Positions 55,699-64,000 of a stretch of 64,000 nt of DNA are shown in pieces. The position numbers were made by a program, and so were the translations under genes. The notes beneath the pieces are model-generated. The model was given only the letters and a program-made list of their open reading frames with translations. It was not told the origin of the DNA and did no database searches. The stretch lies in assembly GCF_018612915.1 (NCBI RefSeq), contig NZ_JAGGRL010000009.1, positions 1 through 64,000 of the forward strand, read 5' to 3'. Source of the DNA: Stenotrophomonas sp. ISL-67 (GTDB taxonomy: Bacteria > Pseudomonadota > Gammaproteobacteria > Xanthomonadales > Xanthomonadaceae). Position 1 is the first letter of the stretch. Each line of letters begins with the position of its first letter.

Positions 55699-55970
55699 CC
55701 GCTGTATTGCGTTCTCGCATTCGCAATTACCGCTTTCACCAGCGCGCGGTCGGTGTGCCGCGAAATCGCCTTCGCACCCAGCGCGATCGCTTGCAGCCGC
55801 AACGGTGCAGGCACGTCGTAGTGGGCGCCGCTGCGGCGGTTCTGGAAGGCCCGGCGCGGAATCCCGAGCTGCGCCGCCATGGCGTGCAGCTCGGGCAGGG
55901 TGTCGGCCATCAGATGCGCCCAGCGCTCGCCGCGCCAGGGGTGTACCGCATCGTCGATATAGACCGTCAC
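55695..55970 (-). CDS. DUF4031 domain protein
   Basis: A 91-residue protein starting at GTG 55970. Family pattern: 'MTVYIDDAVHPWRGERWAHL', 'MADTLPELHAMAAQLGIPR', 'AHYDVPAPLRLQAIALGA'. DUF4031 proteins are short and of unknown function. It lies 14 bases after the gene 55985-56482, on the same strand, and ends inside a SMAG element. Confidence 0.87.
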   Translation of the reverse strand: MTVYIDDAVHPWRGERWAHLMADTLPELHAMAAQLGIPRRAFQNRRSGAHYDVPAPLRLQAIALGAKAISRHTDRALVKAVIANARTQYSG

Positions 55971-55984
55971 CGGGTGGCCGTGGC

Positions 55985-56482
55985 TCAGGCCTGCGGCTTG
56001 TCGTCGCTGGCGGCCGGGGTGGCGTCGGCGTCGCCGGCAGCCGGTTCGTCGGCCGGGGCGTCTTCGGCGGCGTTTTCAGCGTCATCGCCGTCTTCGCCTT
56101 CCACGCCTTCGAACTCGGAGACCAGCTGGCCCAGGTACTCGTCGGCGGTCTTGCCTTCGTCAGCGGCCAGATCGTCAATCAGCTGCTGCAACTGGGTCGA
56201 GTATTCCAGGGTGACCTTGCGGCCTTCCTTTTCCTGCACGTTGGCGAGGTGCTTGAGCATGGCCAGCATCGGCACCGGGTTGTCGGCGTTGCCCATGGTC
56301 TGGCCCCCGATGGCCAGCAGCCATTCGGTGCCCTGCAGGCCGATGGCGGCGACCACCTGGCCTTCTTCGTTGGTCAGCACGGCGTGGTTCTGGACCGGCT
56401 GCTGGGCGTTGAGGCGGTTGATCGGGCGCTTGGGCTGGAGCTTCCTGCGCTTGTCGCGCTTGGCTTTGGACTGCTTGGACAT
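55985..56482 (-). CDS. conserved hypothetical protein with acidic tail
   Basis: A 165-residue protein from ATG 56482. The N-terminus is very basic ('MSKQSKAKRDKRRKLQPKRP'), the middle has 'VLTNEEGQVVAAIGLQGTEW' and 'LLAIGGQTMGN', and the C-terminal ~45 residues are Asp/Glu/Ala/Pro-rich and probably disordered. Family not named. The basic head could bind nucleic acid. Same operon as the DUF4031 gene; the upstream region holds the structured repeat 56547-56760. Confidence 0.7.
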   Translation of the reverse strand: MSKQSKAKRDKRRKLQPKRPINRLNAQQPVQNHAVLTNEEGQVVAAIGLQGTEWLLAIGGQTMGNADNPVPMLAMLKHLANVQEKEGRKVTLEYSTQLQQLIDDLAADEGKTADEYLGQLVSEFEGVEGEDGDDAENAAEDAPADEPAAGDADATPAASDDKPQA

Positions 56483-56546
56483 TCGGGGGATCTTTCGTTG
56501 AACGGAAAGGCACATTGTAAGCCCTGGCGTCGGACGCACCGCCTGG

Positions 56547-56760
56547 GCCGGCCAACGGCCGGCGGGTACGCGTCATCGCATGCGCGCTGCCGCCCCACGA
56601 TCCGCTGCGCGGATCGCGAGCCCCTCTTATCGTGCCTCCCCACCCCCGCCGCTTCGCGGCCGCCCCCGTACACCGGGGGCTCTCCACCGGATGCGCCGCT
56701 TGGGCCTGGGTACGGGCTTCGTTCGGGAGAATGCCAGGGGTAGCCCCGGCCGTTGGCCGG
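56547..56760 (-). repeat. REP-bounded structured repeat, copy 2 (inverted)
   Basis: The minus-strand homologue of 40324-40461 occupies 56547-56683, with SMAG-like ends at 56547-56567 and 56740-56760. The third stem keeps 12 pairs although several bases differ from copy 1. The 314-bp gap between the gene 55985-56482 and motB is almost filled by this element. Confidence 0.8.
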
Positions 56761-56796
56761 ATCACGCGGTGCTTTCCAATGCGCACCCTGTCGGCG

Positions 56797-57795
56797 TCAG
56801 GGACCTGCGGATGCCTCCACCGGGGCCGCCGGGGCCAGCACGGGCACCGGCGGGCCGACCGCAGGCGCTATCTGAGCCCGCACGTCCGGATCGGTGACGG
56901 CCGGCGAGAGCGCCACCTCCTGGCCTGAACCTGCCAGCGCGGCGGCTTCGGCAGCCTTGGTCATCACCACGATGCTGATGCGGCGGTTGATCGGGTTGTC
57001 CGGCTGGGTCTTGTCGAACAGCACCGAGGACGACAGGCCGACCACGCGGGTGACCTTTTCATCGGCCATGCCGCCATCGAGCAGCGCACGCCGGGCCGCG
57101 TTGGCGCGGTCCGCGCTGAGCTCCCAGTTGCTGTAGCCGTGGGTGGCGTTGTAGGCGGTGGTATCGGTGTGGCCGGTGATGCTGATCCGGTTCGGCACGT
57201 GGTTGATGAACTGCGAGAGCTCGCGAAGGATGTCGCGCGTGTAGGTCTTCAGCGCCGCGCTGCCCATGTCGAACATCGGGCGGTTCTGCTTGTCCACGAT
57301 CTGGATGCGCAGGCCTTCCGGGGTCAGGTCCAGCAGCAACTGGTCCTTGAACGGTTCCAGCGCCTGGCTCCGGCTGATCGCTTCTTCCAGTTCCTGCTTG
57401 AGCGCTTCCAACTGCTTCTTCTCGCGCTCTCGCTCCTCTTCCTGCGGCACCGGGCGCTCGGCCTGGTGGTTCTGGAACGGGTCGTTGCTGTTGCCACGCG
57501 AGATATCGGTGGCACCGCCCAGCTTGATCATCGAGGTACTGGCACCGCCCGGTCCGGCCATGCCCGGAGCGGGCGTGGGGCTCTGGCCGGTCAACGGGCT
57601 GGGGTTGCGGAAGTACTCGGAAATGGACGCGCGTTCGGGCTTGGTGGTGGCCGCCATCAGCCACAGCACCAGGAAGAACGCCATCATGGCGGTCACGAAG
57701 TCGGCATAGGCCACCTTCCAGGCGCCACCGTGATGGGTCGCATGGCGGCCCTTCCTGACCCGGCGGACGATGACGGTGGGTTTGTTCTCGGCCAT
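56797..57795 (-). CDS. motB: flagellar motor stator protein MotB
   Basis: A 332-residue protein. One membrane helix (~30-50) has the proton-carrying Asp at D32 in 'VAYADFVTAMMAFFLVLWLM'. A plug/linker region follows, with a charged coiled segment (~125-150). The OmpA/MotB peptidoglycan-binding domain (~165-290) has 'ISITGHTDTTAY', 'NWELSADRANAARRALLDGG' and 'NPINRRISIVVMTK'. It anchors the stator to the cell wall and powers rotation with MotA, encoded 9 bases upstream on the same strand. The Pro/Ala-rich tail is typical for the family in this group. Confidence 0.93.
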   Translation of the reverse strand: MAENKPTVIVRRVRKGRHATHHGGAWKVAYADFVTAMMAFFLVLWLMAATTKPERASISEYFRNPSPLTGQSPTPAPGMAGPGGASTSMIKLGGATDISRGNSNDPFQNHQAERPVPQEEEREREKKQLEALKQELEEAISRSQALEPFKDQLLLDLTPEGLRIQIVDKQNRPMFDMGSAALKTYTRDILRELSQFINHVPNRISITGHTDTTAYNATHGYSNWELSADRANAARRALLDGGMADEKVTRVVGLSSSVLFDKTQPDNPINRRISIVVMTKAAEAAALAGSGQEVALSPAVTDPDVRAQIAPAVGPPVPVLAPAAPVEASAGP

Positions 57796-57804
57796 GGTGG
57801 TGCC

Positions 57805-58659
57805 TTACTTGACCGTCTTGAGGTGCTGTTCGAATTCGCTGAATCCCGGGCGCACATTGGACGGCAGGGTCTTGCGGGCGAATTCCAGCGCGATCTTCGG
57901 GTTGTAGCCGCGCAGGCACGCCAACAGGGCGGTCTTGACCGATTCGTAGATGCGGCTGTCCTGTTCGGCGCGCGCTTCCACCGCCGCCGCCAGCGGGCCG
58001 ACGAAGCCATAGGCCAGCAGGATGCCCAGGAAGGTACCCACCAGCGCGCCGGCCACGTGCGTGCCTACTTCGGTGATTTCGCCGCCGATCGACCCCATGG
58101 TGATCACGATGCCGAGCACCGCGGCCACGATGCCAAAGCCGGGCAGGCCGTCGGAGACCTTGTTGAGCGCGGCCGACGGCTGCATGGCCTCGGCGTGGTG
58201 CTTTTCCAGCTCCATTTCCAGCAGCGGTTCCAGCTCGTGCGGCTCGATGTTGCTGCCGATCATCAGGCGCAGGCAATCGGTGATGAAGTCCACCAGATGC
58301 TGGTCGGCCTGCACCTTGGGGTAGTTGGCGAAAATGGCGCTGTCGGCCGGGCGTTCGACATGGTCTTCCAGCGCCATGAAGCCTTCGCGGCGGGCCTTGT
58401 TGAGCAGTTCGTAGAGCAGGCTCAGGACATCGATATAGTCCTGCTGCTTGTAACGCGGGCCCTTGAACACGTCCACGGTGGCCTGCAGGGTCTGCTTGAC
58501 GGTCTTGACCGGGGTGCCGACCAGGAACGCACCCAGCGCCGCCCCCCCGATGATGACCAGCTCATAGGGCTGCCACAGGGCTGCCAGCTTGCCGTGCGCG
58601 CCGACATAGCCGCCGAACACGCTGAGGATGACGATCAGGAAGCCAACAATGATGAGCAT
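57805..58659 (-). CDS. motA: flagellar motor stator protein MotA
   Basis: A 284-residue inner-membrane protein with four helices (~2-20, ~30-50, ~165-190, ~200-225). It has a large cytoplasmic loop with the conserved charged region 'DVLSLLYELLNKARREGF' and 'LEPLLEMELEKHHAEA', then 'DGLPGFGIVAAVLGIVITMG'. It forms the proton-driven stator with MotB. Full length. Two 21-bp palindromes lie upstream. Confidence 0.94.
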   Translation of the reverse strand: MLIIVGFLIVILSVFGGYVGAHGKLAALWQPYELVIIGGAALGAFLVGTPVKTVKQTLQATVDVFKGPRYKQQDYIDVLSLLYELLNKARREGFMALEDHVERPADSAIFANYPKVQADQHLVDFITDCLRLMIGSNIEPHELEPLLEMELEKHHAEAMQPSAALNKVSDGLPGFGIVAAVLGIVITMGSIGGEITEVGTHVAGALVGTFLGILLAYGFVGPLAAAVEARAEQDSRIYESVKTALLACLRGYNPKIALEFARKTLPSNVRPGFSEFEQHLKTVK

Positions 58660-58756
58660 GGGGCGGACGCGGCGTGGGGGATACCTCCATGTCGGCCTGG
58701 CGCGGGGGTTCTGAAGGGCAGCGCCTGTTCGATGTCACAGTTTTGGCCAGCGAAGC

Positions 58757-58811
58757 GTACCCACCAACGGTGGGTACCTACCGGCTTCTCGTACCCACCA
58801 ACGGTGGGTAC
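58757..58811. repeat. two direct 21-bp palindromes upstream of motA
   Basis: GTACCCACC-AAC-GGTGGGTAC occurs at 58757-58777 and again at 58791-58811. They are REP-like but with GTAC instead of GTAG ends. They sit between msrB and motA, both minus strand. Confidence 0.8.
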
Positions 58812-58823
58812 GCGTTCGCGGGC

Positions 58824-59291
58824 TCAACCCGCCGGCTGAGCCTCGGCGCCTCCGCGTTGCAGCGGGTCCGGATACGGTTCGCCGTTCGGGGTGAACTGCA
58901 GCGAGACCGAATTCAGGCAGTGCCGCTCGAAGGTGGGCGCCGGGCCGTCCGGGAAGACGTGACCAAGATGACTGTCACAGCGGGCGCAAACGATTTCAGT
59001 TCGCACCATGCCATGACTGGCATCACGGATTTCACGCACATGGGCCGGCTCGAACGGGGCGAAGAAGCTCGGCCAGCCGGTGCCCGAGTCGAATTTGGTG
59101 CTGGAGCGGAACAGCGGCAGGCCGCACAGGCGGCAGCCATAGACGCCGTCCTGCTTGTTGTCCAGGAACACGCCACAGAATGGCGCTTCGGTGCCGTGCT
59201 GGAGCAGTACGCGGCGCTCGTCCGCGCTGAGCCCGGCAACCAGGGCGTCGCGCTGGGCGTCGCTGGGCGGGGAGAGATCGAAAGCGGTCAT
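58824..59291 (-). CDS. msrB: peptide-methionine (R)-S-oxide reductase
   Basis: A 155-residue protein from ATG 59291. MsrB fold: zinc cysteines C53, C56, C102 and C105 ('YGCRLCG', '[13 protein letters not shown]'), 'TGWPSFFAP', and catalytic C125 in '[11 protein letters not shown]'. It reduces the R-diastereomer of methionine sulfoxide with thioredoxin in the cytoplasm. Normal length. The frame continues upstream of the ATG but overlaps the divergent gene's leader. Confidence 0.94.
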   Translation of the reverse strand: MTAFDLSPPSDAQRDALVAGLSADERRVLLQHGTEAPFCGVFLDNKQDGVYGCRLCGLPLFRSSTKFDSGTGWPSFFAPFEPAHVREIRDASHGMVRTEIVCARCDSHLGHVFPDGPAPTFERHCLNSVSLQFTPNGEPYPDPLQRGGAEAQPAG

Positions 59292-59422
59292 GGGCAGTCC
59301 TCGTGGGGATGGCAGGAAAATGGGGGCGGCCACCGCCGGGGGCAAGCGCTGTGGGCGTTCATGGTGCTGACACGCTTGCGGGCGCAGGGTGAACGCATGT
59401 TTCCCGCCGTGAGTCCGCTGCC

Positions 59423-59842
59423 ATGAACCGCCTCTCCTGGCTTGCCCTGTCGCTGCTGGTGCTGGTGCCGCTGGGCGCGGAAGCGCAGATCGCCGCGCCA
59501 CGCAGCCCCACCGACACCCGGCCTGCGACCCGCCCCGCGCCGATCCAGGCGCCACCTTCCACCCCGGTGCGTCCCGCCCCTGCAGACAACCGCATGGCGC
59601 CGGTGACAACGCCAGCGCAGACCACGCAGCAGCTGCGTACCCACCCGATCCAGAGCCAAGGCCCGGCGCAGGTGGTGCCGCCTGCGCCGCCGGCCACCAC
59701 CGCGCCACCGAAGGTCTACGACCGCCATGGCCGGATCATTCCGGGCATGAAGCAGGTAGGGCCGAACCGCGTGCTCGATACGCGCACGGGTCGCTATTAC
59801 GACGCCGTGCCGAGTGGCGATGGGCAACGCATCAAGCCCTGA
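59423..59842 (+). CDS. exported Pro-rich hypothetical protein
   Basis: A 139-residue protein with signal peptide cleaved after 'PLGAEAQ'. The mature part is a Pro/Ala/Thr-rich spacer (~25-95) and a short conserved end '[19 protein letters not shown]', '[18 protein letters not shown]'. The end resembles a small beta domain found in xanthomonad exported proteins of unknown function. Divergent from msrB. Confidence 0.7.
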   Translation: MNRLSWLALSLLVLVPLGAEAQIAAPRSPTDTRPATRPAPIQAPPSTPVRPAPADNRMAPVTTPAQTTQQLRTHPIQSQGPAQVVPPAPPATTAPPKVYDRHGRIIPGMKQVGPNRVLDTRTGRYYDAVPSGDGQRIKP

Positions 59843-59986
59843 TGCATGAACGTTTCACAACCACTACCCGCAGTCATCCGTGTCAACGCCGCAGCTCACT
59901 GCAATTTCGCCCGCGATTAACTGCTTCCGGCCGAGTCTTTACGTGCGCCGCAACAACGCGCATCCCCAAGCTCAGAAGGTGCAGTC

Positions 59987-60151
59987 ATGGCTAATCAGCA
60001 AAAGGGCAATCCCGGCAAGATGCCGCAGGAACAGCAGGGCCAGCAGAACCAGAAATCCGGCCAGCAGAACCAGCAGCAATGGGATCAGCAGAACCAGAAA
60101 GGTGGCAAACAGCAGGACCAGCGCCACCAGGACCAGAAACAGCAGCGTTGA
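59987..60151 (+). CDS. 54-residue Gln-rich protein
   Basis: MANQQKGNPGKMPQEQQGQQ starts a 54-residue protein with 23 Gln (43%), many Gly, Asn, Lys and Asp, and almost no hydrophobic residue. It follows AGAAGGTG with good spacing to ATG 59987, which supports translation. It contains imperfect repeats of GQQNQ and DQQNQ. Probably disordered; small Gly/Gln/Lys-rich hydrophilic proteins are often stress-induced. It is too short for many gene finders. Function unknown. Confidence 0.65.
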   Translation: MANQQKGNPGKMPQEQQGQQNQKSGQQNQQQWDQQNQKGGKQQDQRHQDQKQQR

Positions 60152-60229
60152 TGCGCTGGTCGGCAACTACACGGGCGGTGCGCGCAGGCGCGCCGCCCTT
60201 TGCGTTCGGGTGGCTCGATCGGGAGCGGG

Positions 60230-60709
60230 TCAATCCGGAATCGGCAGGGTCAGCGTTTCCTTGACCTCTTCCATCACGATGTAGCTCTTGGATTCGCGCA
60301 CGTGCGGCAGGGTCAGCAGGGTGCTGCCGAGCAGCTTGCGGTAGGACGCCATTTCGCTGATGCGCGCCTTGAGCAGGTAGTCGAAATCCCCCGACACCAG
60401 GTGGCATTCCAGTACGTTCGGCAGCTTCAGTGCCGCGCGGCGGAACTCTTCGAAGATGTCGCCGGATTTGTAGGCCAGGCTGATTTCCACGAACACCAGC
60501 AGGCTGGCCTTGAGGTACTGCGGGTCGAGCCGGGCGTAGTAGCCGGTAATGGCGCCATCGCGTTCCAGCCGGCGCACCCGCTCGGTGCACGGGGTGGTGG
60601 ACAGCCCCACGCGCTCGCCCAGTTCGGTGAAGGAAATGCGCCCCTCGTCCTGCAGGATGCGCAGGATCTTGCGGTCGATCTTGTCCAGCTCGCGGGGACG
60701 TGCAGCCAT
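60230..60709 (-). CDS. Lrp/AsnC-family regulator, likely of dadA-alr
   Basis: A 159-residue protein from ATG 60709 ('MAARPRELDKIDRKILRILQ'). HTH ~15-60 with 'ISFTELGERVGLSTTPCTER'; ligand-binding RAM domain ~70-150 with 'LECHLVSGDFDYLLKARI'. Its place, divergent to dadA with 148 bases between, is that of a DadR/Lrp activator that responds to alanine or leucine. The amino-acid sensor residues cannot be told apart by eye. Confidence 0.9.
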   Translation of the reverse strand: MAARPRELDKIDRKILRILQDEGRISFTELGERVGLSTTPCTERVRRLERDGAITGYYARLDPQYLKASLLVFVEISLAYKSGDIFEEFRRAALKLPNVLECHLVSGDFDYLLKARISEMASYRKLLGSTLLTLPHVRESKSYIVMEEVKETLTLPIPD

Positions 60710-60857
60710 GGTGTCAGCTTCTCGGGGGCGTTGGCGCGACAATATCCTGCATGATGAGCCAAAAACAGCAAATTTGATTGGTTTGGCCGGAATATACTTC
60801 CTCAATTATGGTCCCGGCACGCTCCAGTGCAGGGAATGATCGGGTTGGAGAGGTCTC

Positions 60858-62171
60858 ATGCGCGTTCTAGTCCTTGGCAGTGGGGTAATCGGCACGACCA
60901 GTGCCTGGTACCTGCGGCAGGCCGGGTTTGAAGTCACGGTGGTCGACCGCCAGCCCGGCCCGGCGCTGGAAACCAGCTTTGCCAACGCCGGCCAGCTGTC
61001 GTTCGGCTATACCTCGCCGTGGGCTGCCCCGGGCGTGCCGCTCAAGGCGATGAAGTGGCTGTTCTCGGAACACGCGCCGCTGGCGATCCGCCCCGGCCTG
61101 GACGTGAACCAGTACCGCTGGCTGGCGCAGATGCTGCGCAACTGCACGCACGAACGCTACGCCATCAACAAGGCGCGCATGGTGCGCATGTCCGAATACA
61201 GCCGCGACTGCCTCAACGAGCTGCGCGTGCAGACCGGCATCGAGTTCGAAGGCCGCGACCTGGGCACCACCCAGCTGTTCCGCACCCAGCAGCAGCTGGA
61301 TGCATCGGCACAGGACATCGAAGTGCTGGCGCAGTACGGCGTGCCCTATGAAGTGCTGGACCGCGACGGCATCATCGCCCACGAACCGGCGCTGGCCAGC
61401 GTGGCCGACACGCTGGTGGGCGCGCTGTGGCTGCCGCGCGACCAGACCGGCGATTGCCAGCTGTTCACCCGCCGCCTGGCGCAGATGGCCATGGATGCCG
61501 GGGTGGAGTTCCGCTTCGACCAGGATATCGCCGGGCTGGAAACCGACGGCGACCGCATCACCGGCGTGCGCATCGACGGCAAGGTTGAAACCGCAGACCG
61601 CTACGTGGTCGCGCTGGGCAGCTATTCGCCGTCGCTGGTGGCACCCCTGGGCATGCGCCTGCCGGTGTACCCGCTGAAGGGGTACTCGCTGACCCTGCCG
61701 ATCACCAACGTGGCGATGGCGCCGACCTCGACCATCCTGGACGAGAGCTACAAGGTGGCAGTAACCCGCTTCGACGACCGCATCCGCGTGGGTGGCATGG
61801 CCGAAGTGGGCGGGTTCGACCTGTCGTTGTCGCCGCGCCGCCGCGCCACCCTGGAAAAGGTGGTGGGCGACCTGTACCCGGACGGCGGCGACCTGTCGCG
61901 TGCCGAGTTCTGGACCGGGCTGCGCCCGGCCACGCCGGATGGCACGCCGGTGATCGGCGCCACCCCATACCGCAACCTGTTCCTCAATACCGGCCACGGC
62001 ACGCTGGGGTGGACCATGGCCTGCGGCTCGGGCCGCTACCTGGCCGACCTGATGAGCGCGCGCCAGCCGCAGATCAGCACCGAAGGCCTGGATATCTTCC
62101 GTTATGGCGGCCACCGCGCCGCTTCCGTCCAACACAGTGAACCCAAAACATGCGCCCAGCCCGCGCGTTGA
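60858..62171 (+). CDS. dadA: D-amino acid dehydrogenase, small subunit
   Basis: A 437-residue flavoenzyme. FAD-binding '[15 protein letters not shown]' (G7-G12) at the start, '[21 protein letters not shown]', '[17 protein letters not shown]', and the C-terminal '[19 protein letters not shown]'. It oxidises D-alanine and other D-amino acids to oxo-acids and ammonia, passing electrons to the respiratory chain. ATG 60858. Its 3' end overlaps the alanine racemase start by 22 bases. Confidence 0.95.
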   Translation: MRVLVLGSGVIGTTSAWYLRQAGFEVTVVDRQPGPALETSFANAGQLSFGYTSPWAAPGVPLKAMKWLFSEHAPLAIRPGLDVNQYRWLAQMLRNCTHERYAINKARMVRMSEYSRDCLNELRVQTGIEFEGRDLGTTQLFRTQQQLDASAQDIEVLAQYGVPYEVLDRDGIIAHEPALASVADTLVGALWLPRDQTGDCQLFTRRLAQMAMDAGVEFRFDQDIAGLETDGDRITGVRIDGKVETADRYVVALGSYSPSLVAPLGMRLPVYPLKGYSLTLPITNVAMAPTSTILDESYKVAVTRFDDRIRVGGMAEVGGFDLSLSPRRRATLEKVVGDLYPDGGDLSRAEFWTGLRPATPDGTPVIGATPYRNLFLNTGHGTLGWTMACGSGRYLADLMSARQPQISTEGLDIFRYGGHRAASVQHSEPKTCAQPAR

Positions 62172-63226
62172 TCGACCTGGACGCGTTGCGCTCCAACTTC
62201 CGCCTGGCCCGTGAACTGGGCGGCGGTCGCAAGACCCTGGCCGCGGTAAAGGCCGATGCCTACGGCCACGGCGCGGTGGCCTGCGCGCGCGCGCTGGATG
62301 GCGAAGCCGATGCGTTCGGCGTGGCCTGCATCGAAGAAGCGCTGGAGCTGCGCGCGGCCGGCATCGCCTCGCCGATCCTGCTGCTGGAGGGTTTTTTCGA
62401 TGCCGATGAGCTGCCGCTGATCGTCCAGCACAACCTGTGGTTCGCGGTGGCCGCGCCCTGGCAGGTGGAGGCGGTGGAGGCCTTCCAGACCGGCGCCACG
62501 CTGCATATCTGGCTGAAGCTGGACAGCGGCATGCACCGCCTGGGCCTGGCCCCGGCAGAATTCCGCGCCGCGCATGCGCGCCTGTCGGCCCTGCCGCAGG
62601 TGGCGCCGATGGTGCTGATGAGCCACATGGCCCGCGCCGACGAACTGGACAGCCCGCGCACGCACGAACAGGCCGCCCTGTTCGCGGCCACCATCGACGG
62701 CCTGGCGGGCGAAACCAGCCTGTGCAATTCACCGGCCCTGCTGGGCTGGCCCGATGTGCGCAGCGACTGGGTGCGCCCAGGCTTGATGCTGTACGGGGCC
62801 AACCCGCTGCAGAAGCACAATGCGTTCACCGAGCGCCTGCGCCCGGTGATGACCATGCAGTCGAAGATCTTCGCCACCCGCGAGATCGCCGCCGGTGAAC
62901 CGGTCGGCTATGGCGCCCGCTTCGTGGCCGAACGTCCCACCCGCGTGGGTGTGGTGGCGTTGGGCTATGCCGACGGCTACCCGCAGTTCGCGCCGAACGG
63001 CACCCCGGTGCAGATCGATGGCCAGCCCGGCCACCTGATCGGCCGGGTTTCCATGGACATGCTTACCGTGGACCTGACCGACCTGCCGCAGGCCGGGGTG
63101 GGCAGCACCGTGACGCTATGGGGCGAGGCCCCGCGCCTGGATGTACTGGCCCCACTGTGCAACGTGAGCGCCTACCAGCTGCCGTGTGCGGTCAAGCGCG
63201 TGGCGCGGGTGGTCAGCGGCGGGTAG
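62150..63226 (+). CDS. alr: alanine racemase (catabolic, DadX-like)
   Basis: A 358-residue PLP enzyme. PLP lysine K34 in '[11 protein letters not shown]', '[10 protein letters not shown]', catalytic Tyr in '[13 protein letters not shown]', and '[14 protein letters not shown]' near 295-310. It interconverts L- and D-alanine so that DadA can consume the D form. Overlap with dadA shows translational coupling, the usual dadAX order. Tail-to-tail overlap of 14 bases with the minus-strand DUF3016 gene. Confidence 0.94.
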   Translation: MRPARALIDLDALRSNFRLARELGGGRKTLAAVKADAYGHGAVACARALDGEADAFGVACIEEALELRAAGIASPILLLEGFFDADELPLIVQHNLWFAVAAPWQVEAVEAFQTGATLHIWLKLDSGMHRLGLAPAEFRAAHARLSALPQVAPMVLMSHMARADELDSPRTHEQAALFAATIDGLAGETSLCNSPALLGWPDVRSDWVRPGLMLYGANPLQKHNAFTERLRPVMTMQSKIFATREIAAGEPVGYGARFVAERPTRVGVVALGYADGYPQFAPNGTPVQIDGQPGHLIGRVSMDMLTVDLTDLPQAGVGSTVTLWGEAPRLDVLAPLCNVSAYQLPCAVKRVARVVSGG

Positions 63227-63779
63227 TGGGCAGCAGGTTGCGCAGCCAGTTGTCCAGCATCCGCTTCTCGTAACGCAGCGGATCGCTGTCGCTGCGCAGG
63301 CCGCCGTTGTGCAGGTAGTTCATGTCGATCAGCTTCACGTCGGTACCCTGCTGGACCACGCCGCCATGGGCGTCGCGCAGGGTGAAGTTCAGCGTCATCC
63401 GCGGCGGATAAAGGTCGCGCATGATCCGGATGTCGTTGGTACGCGGGCCATGCTGCGGCTCGAAATCCCCGGCGCGCTTGATGTCGGTGATCTGCACCTC
63501 CAGCGTCTGGCCCGGCGACAGGCGTTTGACGGCGCTTTTACGCAGCGAATCGGCCAACTGGTACACCCAGTTGCCGCTTTGGGCCTCGAACCGGTTGGAG
63601 TTGGTGCGGATTTCAGTGAACTGGGCCGGGTCGGTCCAGCTGACCTGCACGGGGCTGTCGCCGGTGAGGGCGCGCGGTGCGTCGGGGGCGGTGACCGTGC
63701 GCGGGCCGGCGGATGCGCAGCCGGCAACCAGCAGCATCAGACAGCTGAGAGCACCAGCCAACAAGGGTTTGCGGTTCAT
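63213..63779 (-). CDS. DUF3016 lipoprotein
   Basis: A 188-residue lipoprotein with lipobox 'LLVAGC'. The mature part contains '[13 protein letters not shown]', '[16 protein letters not shown]', '[20 protein letters not shown]' and a C-terminal '[15 protein letters not shown]', the DUF3016 pattern. The family is periplasmic and of unknown function. The stop region overlaps the alr 3' end. Confidence 0.85.
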   Translation of the reverse strand: MNRKPLLAGALSCLMLLVAGCASAGPRTVTAPDAPRALTGDSPVQVSWTDPAQFTEIRTNSNRFEAQSGNWVYQLADSLRKSAVKRLSPGQTLEVQITDIKRAGDFEPQHGPRTNDIRIMRDLYPPRMTLNFTLRDAHGGVVQQGTDVKLIDMNYLHNGGLRSDSDPLRYEKRMLDNWLRNLLPTTRR

Positions 63780-64000
63780 GGCGTTGCCTCGGTCGGGGTT
63801 GCGGAAAGTGGATCATCCGCAGTGTGATCCTGATCCCGGGCCGGAACAATTGCCAGCCGCGATGCGCATGATCGCGAATGGGGGCGAATTCACTTACGTC
63901 AAATCAGGTCAACCTGCTTGACGCTACGAATACGCGGTCTGGAAGATGCTGTATTCCTCCGCTCCGCCAGTTGCCCCTCTTGACGCCCTTGCCCAGCCTG
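63780..64000. other. right-edge intergenic DNA
   Basis: Upstream region of the DUF3016 gene. No gene, REP or RNA recognised to the window end. Confidence 0.4.

Noticed and set aside
59972..60166. Minus-strand very hydrophobic 64-residue ORF
   Set aside because: It is the complement of the Gln-rich gene (CAG repeats read as Leu/Val) and has no ribosome site.

Overview
The window reads as chromosome of a Stenotrophomonas (S. maltophilia complex) or a very close Xanthomonadaceae relative. The evidence is high GC, three genes for substrates of the Xanthomonas-type bacteria-killing type IV secretion system (C-terminal XVIPCD domains), many 'GTAG' palindromic REP elements of the SMAG type, a RAYT transposase, and ordinary Stenotrophomonas housekeeping genes (dadA-alr, motAB, msrB, M13 peptidase). 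No rRNA, tRNA or CRISPR array was seen. Region 1 (1-14 kb) is an accessory conflict island. It holds the 3' end of a SymE-like toxin gene with a small overlapping partner. Next is an Abi_2/AbiF-type HEPN protein preceded by its own promoter and a ~58-nt structured RNA ending in an intrinsic terminator, which looks like an RNA-antitoxin arrangement. Three effector/immunity modules follow (1762-3969, 4237-8567, 12332-13948), interleaved with a YncE-like secreted beta-propeller and an acuI/HxlR pair. The largest effector is cut into two same-frame ORFs by a single TAG codon. Region 2 (14-24 kb) has a BlaI / BlaR1-ankyrin / serine-hydrolase cassette, a COG2521-like methyltransferase, lipoproteins, a RAYT, and a DmeR/DmeF nickel-cobalt efflux pair flanked by two copies of a ~162-bp repeat. 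A MerC-domain protein behind a Zur-like box follows. Region 3 (24-35.5 kb) has an ABC-F ATPase, a CSS-type EAL phosphodiesterase, a lytic transglycosylase, a TPR-like exported protein, an NHL-propeller/M23 fusion, and a YCII/VOC/ECF-sigma operon. Region 4 (35.5-49 kb) has a four-gene cluster of exported proteins of unknown function (last member CsgG/FlgT-like), an M28 peptidase, a LytS/LytTR two-component pair, an MpaB-family protein and an M13 peptidase. Region 5 (49-64 kb) has a PAS-GGDEF(degenerate)-EAL protein, an extradiol dioxygenase (ygiD), a CPA1 antiporter, small DUF proteins, motAB, msrB, a 54-residue Gln-rich protein, and the lrp-like/dadA/alr alanine catabolism locus. REP elements recur through regions 2-5. 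In four genes the TAG stop codon is the TAG of a REP 'GTAG' head, and one REP lies inside the blaR1 reading frame. A longer REP-bounded repeat (40281-40461 and, inverted, 56547-56760) has stems with compensatory base changes, which suggests a selected RNA structure.
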